The notes under the pieces are model-generated. The model was not told the DNA's origin. It worked only from the letters and a program-made list of their open reading frames with translations, and made no database searches. From assembly GCA_945863035.1 (NCBI GenBank), contig CAMAZH010000017.1, forward strand, positions 1-44,192: 44,192 bases of DNA, in the 5' to 3' direction. The translations under genes and the position numbers were made by a program. This document shows, one piece after another, positions 18,161 to 25,320 of this stretch (positions are counted from its first letter, which is position 1; the number at the start of each line of letters is the position of its first letter). This DNA comes from Chitinophaga pinensis. GTDB lineage: Bacteria; Bacteroidota; Bacteroidia; Bacteroidales; GCA-2748055.

Positions 18161-19180
18161 TTATTCTTCAGCGCTGATGGTTCTTTCGGAATCATAAAAG
18201 CTCTTGATTCTTTCAGGGGGATTCTGGAATATCATATTGCCCCATCCCATGAACCATGCCCAGCGTGGCTGTTCCTCCAGTACGGATGAATCGGGAAGAA
18301 TACTCCCTTCCGAGAGAGCAACAGGTATATCCCCTGCCAACTCGACAATCTGGTCGTACCATTCTTTTCTGAAAACCACAAGGGTATCTTTCGAAGGATA
18401 AATGTCGCAACCGATGATGTCGACATAATCCGGTCCGGGATAGTATTCTTTCAGCCCGTGCGAAGGCTTATCAGGAGCCCAGACCCATATCAGGTTGTTC
18501 AGTTTGTGCACATCAACATAATAGTGATAAAGCTGCTTCCAGAGCTTAACAAATCCTTCTTCTCCTGTTCTTTTGCCCCACCAGAACCAGCCCCCGTTCA
18601 TTTCGTGGTAGGGCCTGAAGAGGATGGGTATTTTCTCATCCTGCAATTGCTTCAGGTGTTCTGCCAGCAAATCCATCTGGGTTCTCCATGCTTCATAAAG
18701 ATCTGTTCCAGGGGTTGTGAGTGAATCCCATTGCTCATCAGACAGTTTGGAAACCACACCTCCTTCAAACTGACAGGGTTCGCCAATTACCGGATTAGCC
18801 TGATGGTAGGTCATCGTAATCAGGGAACCTCTGGCGTGTTGCTTTTTTATTTCATTAACCAGGAGCGGGCGGTATTTTATATTGTCAATATCGTGGGTTG
18901 AATCGGCAAAACCGAAATCCCCACCCCACAAACCCGGATACTTCCCCGTAAGTTTATAAATACTGTCGGTTACAAGCGACATCCTTCCTAGCACAGTGTG
19001 CTGGCCCGTCAGGGTAGCTTTTCCACTGATATTGTAAATGTAGGAGAGCAGTTCTTTTGCTTCAACTGTTGAGTCAGGGTTTACAGGAAGTTTTCCCGAA
19101 TATTTGTTTTTTTCGCAAGCTGAAAAAAAGAAGGGCAGAAACAAAACAGCAACCAACAAATGAGAAAATGGCTTTAACAT
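18161..19180 (-). CDS. GH26 endo-beta-mannanase-type lipoprotein
   Basis: 339 residues, lipobox FFFSAC (Cys22). The GH26 barrel is complete. YNISGKATLTGQHTVLG opens the domain, ITMTYHQANP is conserved, FRPYHEMNGGWFWWG carries acid/base E193, IWVWAPD follows, and VALSEGSILPD carries nucleophile E291. Most characterised GH26 enzymes hydrolyse beta-1,4-mannan, glucomannan or galactomannan; a few act on beta-1,3-xylan or mixed-linkage glucan. The lipid anchor suggests the outer membrane, exposed outward or facing the periplasm. It is the best substrate clue in the locus and, with the GH5-like enzyme at 12228-13652, favours mannan. A strong hairpin lies just upstream at 19224-19255. Confidence 0.92.
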   Translation of the reverse strand: MLKPFSHLLVAVLFLPFFFSACEKNKYSGKLPVNPDSTVEAKELLSYIYNISGKATLTGQHTVLGRMSLVTDSIYKLTGKYPGLWGGDFGFADSTHDIDNIKYRPLLVNEIKKQHARGSLITMTYHQANPVIGEPCQFEGGVVSKLSDEQWDSLTTPGTDLYEAWRTQMDLLAEHLKQLQDEKIPILFRPYHEMNGGWFWWGKRTGEEGFVKLWKQLYHYYVDVHKLNNLIWVWAPDKPSHGLKEYYPGPDYVDIIGCDIYPSKDTLVVFRKEWYDQIVELAGDIPVALSEGSILPDSSVLEEQPRWAWFMGWGNMIFQNPPERIKSFYDSERTISAEE

Positions 19181-19223
19181 CAGACAATTTTTTTGTATGG
19201 GGAAAATGAAGCTTGGATTTTAA

Positions 19224-19255
19224 GAATGAAGCCCTGAAAAATCAGGGCCTCATTC
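19224..19255 (-). terminator. Intergenic hairpin, 14-bp stem; partial terminator or mRNA processing/stability element
   Basis: The arms gaatgaagccctga (19224-19237) and tcagggcctcattc (19242-19255) pair with one mismatch around a 4-base loop. It follows the stop of the 124-residue lipoprotein gene and precedes GH26. The minus-strand tail is TTAAAATCC, not a run of T, so it may attenuate or protect the upstream message rather than stop transcription fully. Confidence 0.6.
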
Positions 19256-19290
19256 ACCCTTCTCAACTAACTAAAACATTAACCTAATTA

Positions 19291-19665
19291 TCAATTTATT
19301 ACAATAATTTTATGAGAAAGAGGGACCGCTGTCCGCTTTAATCCTTTGTAATTCGAATTTGTCGACACCAGCCAGGGCTGATATTCTCCCACCTTGGTAT
19401 ATTTAACAATAACCGAATCAAGAGGAACAGGATTACCCTGTCCGTTTATACTATCGATACCAACGAATTTCGAAAGAAAATCGCCGGAGAAAATCGTGTT
19501 ATACATTGCATCGCCGCAAATGTAAAACGTCACATATTCGTTTTTCTTAATTGTATCAGAGTTGCAGGTAAAACAAGCAATGGGATCTTCCAGGACATCT
19601 TTTTCACAGGAAAAAAATATCAGAAAAGCCAGTGTTAGCGGTAAACCAAAAATGTATTTTTTCAT
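19291..19665 (-). CDS. Small lipoprotein, PKD/Ig-like, candidate surface glycan-binding protein
   Basis: 124 residues with a clear lipobox (IFFSC, Cys20). The mature part begins EKDVLEDPIACFTCNSDTIK and reads as a single PKD-like beta-sandwich: KNEYVTFYICGD, then YTKVGEYQPWLVSTNSNYKG. It carries two extra cysteine positions (CFTC) and a third near CGD. No enzyme motif is seen. Its place right after SusC/SusD and another binding-type lipoprotein is where SusE/SusF-like glycan-binding proteins are encoded, so I infer that role. It is separated from the upstream gene by 135 bp and followed by a hairpin. Confidence 0.7.
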   Translation of the reverse strand: MKKYIFGLPLTLAFLIFFSCEKDVLEDPIACFTCNSDTIKKNEYVTFYICGDAMYNTIFSGDFLSKFVGIDSINGQGNPVPLDSVIVKYTKVGEYQPWLVSTNSNYKGLKRTAVPLSHKIIVIN

Positions 19666-19800
19666 AAGTGTATGATTTATTTGAATGCATGAATGTAACC
19701 TGCACGATATAAACTCATTAAATGATGTTTTCCGATATGTCGGGACAAGTTGTTTTTAGAAATAGGCAGGTTGCATATCTTAATTACATAGTTGTTTTAA

Positions 19801-20427
19801 TCAGTTTAAAGTTGAAGAATCCGCAGCCTGCAGAAAATCCCCGTTAAGCCCAACTGCTTTCACAAGAGCTTTGGTGAGTGTAGAATCGATACCTGCATCT
19901 GTGAGTGGGATAATAATCTTCTTGTAAGCGGGATCCTCAATGCTTCTGCCGTTGACCTGGATTTTGGCATTTCCAATCAGCAGGTAATCGATCTGATCAA
20001 CATTTTCGCCCTCCAGGGTCAAACTCTGTTTACGCCCAAAGGATACGGGCCATTTTGTGATTGCAACGGGAAGATATCGGGGAATAATCTGTTCCCTGCT
20101 TTCAAAGCTGTAATCGTAATAGTTCCTTGCATTCAGCTTGCTTTTATTGAAAAGGCGTGGTGTTTTCACTACCATCCTATTGGTTAGGGTGTCGATAATC
20201 TGAGCCTGGTCGGTTCCGAAGAAAACCTGGAAAACCTTATCAAGGTTTTCGCCTGTAAACGTGTACTCAGTATCTACGGTGAGAGAATCAAAATCAATAA
20301 CGACATTAGGGACTGGCCAAAGGATATCGTAACCGTCACCGGGCTCATGATTGAAGTATTCGCTGCAAGATTGGCTGGAAAGGGCAATTATTGCAGTTGC
20401 AGTGATATATAAAAGATACTTTCTCAT
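19801..20427 (-). CDS. Candidate surface glycan-binding lipoprotein (SusE/F position, TIG/IPT-like)
   Basis: 208 residues with a lipoprotein signal (SSQSC, Cys21). Two TIG/IPT-like beta-sandwich units are suggested by the paired phrases EYTFTGENLDKVFQVFFGT and LTLEGENVDQIDYLLIGN. This pattern is common in the binding proteins that follow SusD in Bacteroidota PULs. There is no catalytic domain. It begins 27 bp after the susD-like stop. At 208 residues it is shorter than most such binding proteins (often 300-500), so either a C-terminal binding domain is absent or the neighbouring 124-residue lipoprotein supplies it. Binding is inferred from position and fold. Confidence 0.75.
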   Translation of the reverse strand: MRKYLLYITATAIIALSSQSCSEYFNHEPGDGYDILWPVPNVVIDFDSLTVDTEYTFTGENLDKVFQVFFGTDQAQIIDTLTNRMVVKTPRLFNKSKLNARNYYDYSFESREQIIPRYLPVAITKWPVSFGRKQSLTLEGENVDQIDYLLIGNAKIQVNGRSIEDPAYKKIIIPLTDAGIDSTLTKALVKAVGLNGDFLQAADSSTLN

Positions 20428-20454
20428 TTCTTAAGTTTTTTTAGTTCAATTGGT

Positions 20455-22137
20455 TTAATATCCGGGATTTTGTTCCAGGCCATAGGAAGTAGCTTCTGAA
20501 ACAGGAATAGGAACCACAGGGATAGGGTTAACCACATTCCCTCCTGCAGGGATGGAGTGTAAAATGCAGCTCGCCAGAACCTCCGGGTTGTCGGGGAATT
20601 TCCTTGTCAGGGCATCATAATACCTGCCTGTCCTCACCAGATCCCAATAGCGTATAGCTTCCATACCAAGTTCATGGCGTCGCTCGGACCAAATTGCCTG
20701 CAGCAACTGCTCCCCTGAGCTGGTAATATCGGGTAGAAGATTCGCAGGGATTTCATCGGCCCTATAAGCCACATAAGAATTCTTACCCTCTGTGGAACCT
20801 TTTGGTTTGGTCGATTGACGGGCTCTTTCTCTAACCTCATTCACCCGCAATTTTGCCACGCCCTCGTTCCCCATGTAATAAGCAGCTTCAGCCTGCATAA
20901 GAAGAATATCAGCATATCTGAATTTGCGAATGTTGGTAGGGCTTGATTTCATGCTGATTGGCACAAATTCAGGATCAATGCGTGCTTTCCGGTTATAATA
21001 GCCAGTACCCCCGCTGTAAATCGGGTCGACATGCTGAAATATACCATGGGCTACTTCGCCGTCGCCATAAGCGGTACATGGGCGTCGGGGATCGCCGGTC
21101 TCATATGAATTCACAAGATCAATGGTTGGCGTGTTAAATCCCCATCCTTCGGGTTCGCCTTTTAATTTTGACTCAGCCTTATAGGCCGGATGGGAGGTCA
21201 TGGTTCTGTTTCCTTGAAAAACGGAGGCTGTAGTACCGGCTTTAACGGTTCCCCAGCTTTCGTTGTTATCGGCAAACTGTATTTCGAAGATTGACTCGGA
21301 ACAATTTTCGCCATCCATTTCAGAAATTGCCGCATAGTTGGGATAAAGTTCATACTCGCCCGATTTTATGATGGCATCGGTAAGGTCGTACACTTCCTTC
21401 CAGTCATGATTGTTGGAATTGTCGGTGCCGATCTGATACATGATGGCTCTGGCCAGGAATGCCGTTGCTGCACCTTTGGTTGCCCTCCCAAGGTCGACTG
21501 CACTATATTCGCTTTTCTCCGGCAGCCGGGTAATCGCATTGTTGAAATCGCTCTCAATCTGCATATAAACCTCAGCGATGGAAGCTCTTTTTGTAGACTT
21601 GTACTCTGATGGTTTTACAGGCTCTGTAAAAAGCGGAACGCCCCCAAACAAGCGGATCAGATAAAAATAGGTATACCCCCTGAGGAAATAGGCTTCGCCC
21701 AAAAGCCGCTCTTTTAGTTGTTCGTTAATTTGCGCATTGGGCAATCGCAGGATCGCCATGTTAATCCGGAACAAACCCTTATAGCTCGCCATCCACATCG
21801 ATTTGGAAAAGCCGCTGGAGGACTTTTGACGCCACTCTTCGAGCTCCCTAACCTCCTGATAATCATCCGGCTGAGAACCCTTTTTGGAATCGTCTGATAA
21901 AACGTCACCGTAAAGCCATTCGTAAAAGTGGTTTGTTTGTTCCGCCCCAAGATAAATACCCTCATCCCATGAAATAGCATCATAGCAGGCATTAATAAAC
22001 ATGACGGCATTATTGCCATCGTCAAAATAATTCTGGTCGGTAAGCTTGCCTTGTTGCTTAAGATCAATAAACTCTTTACCGCACCCGCTAAAAAAAACGA
22101 GTATGAAAGCGATCAAAATTCTATATATATTTCTCAT
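20455..22137 (-). CDS. susD: SusD/RagB-family nutrient-binding lipoprotein (pair 2)
   Basis: 560 residues, lipobox VFFSGC (Cys19), then GKEFIDLKQQGKLTDQNYF, the usual SusD N-terminus. TPR-like helical segments follow, with LLGEAYFLRGYTYFYLIRLFGG and the conserved C-terminal RRHELGMEAIRYWDLVRTGRY and NPGY ending. SusD proteins sit as a lid on the SusC porin and bind the glycan at the cell surface. It starts 20 bp after the susC-like stop, as in a standard pair. It shares only family-level similarity with the other SusD protein at 31391-33163, so the two pairs probably bind different oligosaccharides. Confidence 0.95.
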   Translation of the reverse strand: MRNIYRILIAFILVFFSGCGKEFIDLKQQGKLTDQNYFDDGNNAVMFINACYDAISWDEGIYLGAEQTNHFYEWLYGDVLSDDSKKGSQPDDYQEVRELEEWRQKSSSGFSKSMWMASYKGLFRINMAILRLPNAQINEQLKERLLGEAYFLRGYTYFYLIRLFGGVPLFTEPVKPSEYKSTKRASIAEVYMQIESDFNNAITRLPEKSEYSAVDLGRATKGAATAFLARAIMYQIGTDNSNNHDWKEVYDLTDAIIKSGEYELYPNYAAISEMDGENCSESIFEIQFADNNESWGTVKAGTTASVFQGNRTMTSHPAYKAESKLKGEPEGWGFNTPTIDLVNSYETGDPRRPCTAYGDGEVAHGIFQHVDPIYSGGTGYYNRKARIDPEFVPISMKSSPTNIRKFRYADILLMQAEAAYYMGNEGVAKLRVNEVRERARQSTKPKGSTEGKNSYVAYRADEIPANLLPDITSSGEQLLQAIWSERRHELGMEAIRYWDLVRTGRYYDALTRKFPDNPEVLASCILHSIPAGGNVVNPIPVVPIPVSEATSYGLEQNPGY

Positions 22138-22157
22138 TTTACTTGGAATTTACATGA

Positions 22158-25100
22158 TTAAAATGTAACAGATACCCCTGCCGAATAAATTTTGGATTGG
22201 GGATAAACACCAGCATCGATTCCGCCGGCCAAAGGATTTCCGTACCAGCCGTTTACGACTTCGGGTTCGGGGCCCGAATAGTTGGTAAGGGTGAGAATAT
22301 TATCGAATGACACATAAAGCCTGAGTTTCAAAACATTTGCCTTTGAGAGCAAGCTTTGGGGCACGTTGTATCCAAACTGAACATTTCTCACTCGGAGATA
22401 ACTGCCATCCTCAATATAGATATCCGAAAGCCGGAAGTTATTGTTGAGGTTAAGGTGAGTCATCCTGGGTATGTTGGATTCGGGGTTGTCCTCTGTCCAC
22501 CGATTGATACGGTTTCGCATGGGGCTGCCATTTACGATCTCATTACCGAACACCCCCTGAACAAAGGTATTCAGGTAGAAGTTGCTGTATTCAAGGTTCA
22601 GGTTAAAGCCGAAATGGAAATCCGGATAAGGGCTTCCCGCTTTGATCCTGTCCAAATTGGTAATGGATCCGTCGCCATTCACATCAACAAATCTCACATC
22701 ACCAGGTTTTGCATCCGGCTGGATGGGAACCTGTTTTCCCTTGTAATTGATGTAGGCATAATCGTCGATTTCTTTCTGGCTGTGAAAAACCCCGTCGGTA
22801 GGAATAAGGTAGAAATAAGCCATTTCATCGCCAGCCTTGGTGAAAGTAGAGTTTTGCCCGGTACTCCAGAGAAGGCCTCCTTCCTGACTACCTCCGACGT
22901 CATCAAGTTTAAGAACTTTGTTTCGGTAGGTTGAAAAATTCAGGCCCACATCGTATCTCAGTTTGTGTTCGGAATTGCGGTGGTTAACAGAGAATTCCCA
23001 GCCGCGGTTTTCCATGGATGCCAGGTTGGCCTTTGAGCCTGCAGCTCCCGCAAAATAGGGTGTTGGGAGGTCATAGAGCATACCCCGGGTGGTTCTGACG
23101 AAATAATCGACTGTGAATGACAGCATATTCCGGAGCAGAGCGGCATCCAAACCGATATTGGTTTGCTCGGCAGTTTCCCATTGGATTTCAAGGTTGCCGA
23201 GCTTGTCAACAGCCTGGCCCTCTACCACAACATTATTGAAGACGTATTTTTGATTCCCGTTTATGGAAGTCAGATATTCAAAAGCCCCAACGCTTTCGCT
23301 GTTACCTACCTGTCCCCAGCCTCCCCTTATTTTCAGGTCGGAAACAATTTCAATATCCTGGAGGAAGGCTTCTTTTTTAATGTTCCAGCCCGTTGAAAAA
23401 GATGGGAAAACCCCCCACTTGTAGCCCGAGGCAAATTTGCTTGAGCCATCCCATCTCACGGTTCCTGTCAATAGGTATTTACCCATATAGGAGTAATTGC
23501 CCCTTAGAAAATACGAGTTTAACGCGTTTTCATTTGGAAATGAAGGATATGCCCTGTCAGGGGATACCTTTGCACTATCGAGTGCGGGGCTGGAGTTAAG
23601 ATAATACATAGAGGCAATATCGGGCTGGTCAAAAGACTGGGAGGACATGCTGTAGCTATATCCGTATTGGGCTTCAATACCTGCAGTGAGATTTATGCTG
23701 TGATTCTGAATGTCTTTATTGTAGCTGGCATAATTTGTCCAAACCCAGCCATAGCTTTGTCCCCTGCTCTCAGTAACGGAGCTGCGATTGTTGCTTTCGA
23801 GTGAGGTAACCCAGAACTCGGGCGAGTAGCTTCGGCTTTCAAAACTACCCATATCGTAGGAGAACTGTGAGCGGAAGGTTAAGTCCTTAAATATCTTAAG
23901 CTCAGCATACCCGCTACCGGTAAAACGATGACTTAGCGGCCATCGGTATTGTGCGAATTCCAATACCCTTACCGGATGAGATGGCCCTGTATTGGGTATA
24001 GGCGAATTCCAGGTACCGTCCTGATTATAAACAGGGGCGATGGGATTCCGTTTCAGCGCGTCGCCAATGGCATTACTTGACATTTGAATGCCCCTTACGA
24101 AAGACAGGGTAGTACCCATTTTCAGCCATCGATTGATGTTATGGTCGGTGTTGCTTCGGATAAGAATTTTATTCAGGCTTGAGTTTTTTTGAATACCATC
24201 CTGATCGCTGTATACTGTTGAGAAATTAAACCTGTTCTTCTCATTCCCTCCATTTGCCGTGAGGGTATAATTTTTCTGAAGCGCCGGGCGATAAATTTCG
24301 TCCTGCCAGTTTGTGCCTTTATAGTTGCCTTCGGCAGCGTATTTCAATACCTCATAATTCTGAGGCGACATATAATTCACATTTGGAATGGAAATACCAT
24401 CGTTTGTGAACTGCTCCATGTAGAGGGTTGCAAACTCCGATGCAGTGGGCAAATCAATTTGTTTCCATACTTCCTGGATGCCGTAATTGGACTCAAACGT
24501 CACAGTGGTGTTTCCCACTTTTCCTCTTTTGGTGGTTATAAGGATTACGCCTGCTGCAGCGCGGGAACCATAAATAGCTTGTGCGGAAGCATCTTTGAGT
24601 ATTTCCATCGACTCGATGTCAGAGGGTGCAATATTGCTTATATCCCCTGTGGGAAAACCATCCACAACAAAAAGCGGGTTAGAGTTGGATATGGAAGTTA
24701 TTCCACGGATGCGGATTTGCATCCCTGCACCCGGAGCCCCGGAAGTTTGAGTAACCTGCACCCCTGCAGCTCGACCCTGAAGAGCCTGGGCTACATTGAT
24801 GGTAGAGAGCTGCTGGAGATCCTCAGATTTAACCTTGGTAACTGCCCCGGTAAGATCACTTTTCTTCTGGGTTCCATAACCAATGACCACAACCTCGTCA
24901 AGACTCTCGATATCTTCTTTTAAACCGACATTGACAAGGTTGTTCCCTGCAAGGGCTATCTCCTGCTGCACATAGCCTACATAGGAAAAAACCAGAGTAG
25001 CCTCGGCCGAAGAAACAAGGATTGAATAATTTCCGTCCAGATCCGTAACGGCTCCATTCATACTGCCCTTTTCAAGAATATTAACACCTGGCAAAGGAGT

Positions 25101-25262
25101 ATTCGAGCCAGCATCCACAATTTTTCCCGTGACCCTTGTCCCCTGCCCATACAAGGCCGGGAGAGAGAGAAAAAGGATCGCAAGAAAACTAAAAACCTGC
25201 TTCACAACCCTAATTTTTGATTTTTCTGAAAAGCGAAACACCGATCGATTTTTCATATCCAT
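22158..25262 (-). CDS. susC: SusC/RagA-family TonB-linked outer membrane porin (pair 2)
   Basis: 1034 residues. A signal peptide ends near LPALYGQ (about residue 40). A CarboxypepD-regulatory-like domain follows (about 43-118, GKIVDAGSNTPLPGVNI and DLDGNYSI), then the SusC signature SLDEVVVIGYGTQKKSDLTG, the plug (ALQGRAAGVQVTQTSGAPG, PLFVVDGFP, ILKDASAQAIYGSRAA) and the beta-barrel to the C-terminal aromatic residue (SAGVSVTF). It imports glycans across the outer membrane powered by TonB. Two in-frame ATGs (25262, 25256) are possible starts. It lies 58 bp after the GH2 gene. No N-terminal anti-sigma-interacting extension is seen. Confidence 0.95.
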   Translation of the reverse strand: MDMKNRSVFRFSEKSKIRVVKQVFSFLAILFLSLPALYGQGTRVTGKIVDAGSNTPLPGVNILEKGSMNGAVTDLDGNYSILVSSAEATLVFSYVGYVQQEIALAGNNLVNVGLKEDIESLDEVVVIGYGTQKKSDLTGAVTKVKSEDLQQLSTINVAQALQGRAAGVQVTQTSGAPGAGMQIRIRGITSISNSNPLFVVDGFPTGDISNIAPSDIESMEILKDASAQAIYGSRAAAGVILITTKRGKVGNTTVTFESNYGIQEVWKQIDLPTASEFATLYMEQFTNDGISIPNVNYMSPQNYEVLKYAAEGNYKGTNWQDEIYRPALQKNYTLTANGGNEKNRFNFSTVYSDQDGIQKNSSLNKILIRSNTDHNINRWLKMGTTLSFVRGIQMSSNAIGDALKRNPIAPVYNQDGTWNSPIPNTGPSHPVRVLEFAQYRWPLSHRFTGSGYAELKIFKDLTFRSQFSYDMGSFESRSYSPEFWVTSLESNNRSSVTESRGQSYGWVWTNYASYNKDIQNHSINLTAGIEAQYGYSYSMSSQSFDQPDIASMYYLNSSPALDSAKVSPDRAYPSFPNENALNSYFLRGNYSYMGKYLLTGTVRWDGSSKFASGYKWGVFPSFSTGWNIKKEAFLQDIEIVSDLKIRGGWGQVGNSESVGAFEYLTSINGNQKYVFNNVVVEGQAVDKLGNLEIQWETAEQTNIGLDAALLRNMLSFTVDYFVRTTRGMLYDLPTPYFAGAAGSKANLASMENRGWEFSVNHRNSEHKLRYDVGLNFSTYRNKVLKLDDVGGSQEGGLLWSTGQNSTFTKAGDEMAYFYLIPTDGVFHSQKEIDDYAYINYKGKQVPIQPDAKPGDVRFVDVNGDGSITNLDRIKAGSPYPDFHFGFNLNLEYSNFYLNTFVQGVFGNEIVNGSPMRNRINRWTEDNPESNIPRMTHLNLNNNFRLSDIYIEDGSYLRVRNVQFGYNVPQSLLSKANVLKLRLYVSFDNILTLTNYSGPEPEVVNGWYGNPLAGGIDAGVYPQSKIYSAGVSVTF

Positions 25263-25320
25263 TGTATTTATTTATTAAACATTAAACCTCAATTGAGGTA
25301 TGTATCAACTCCCATCCTTG

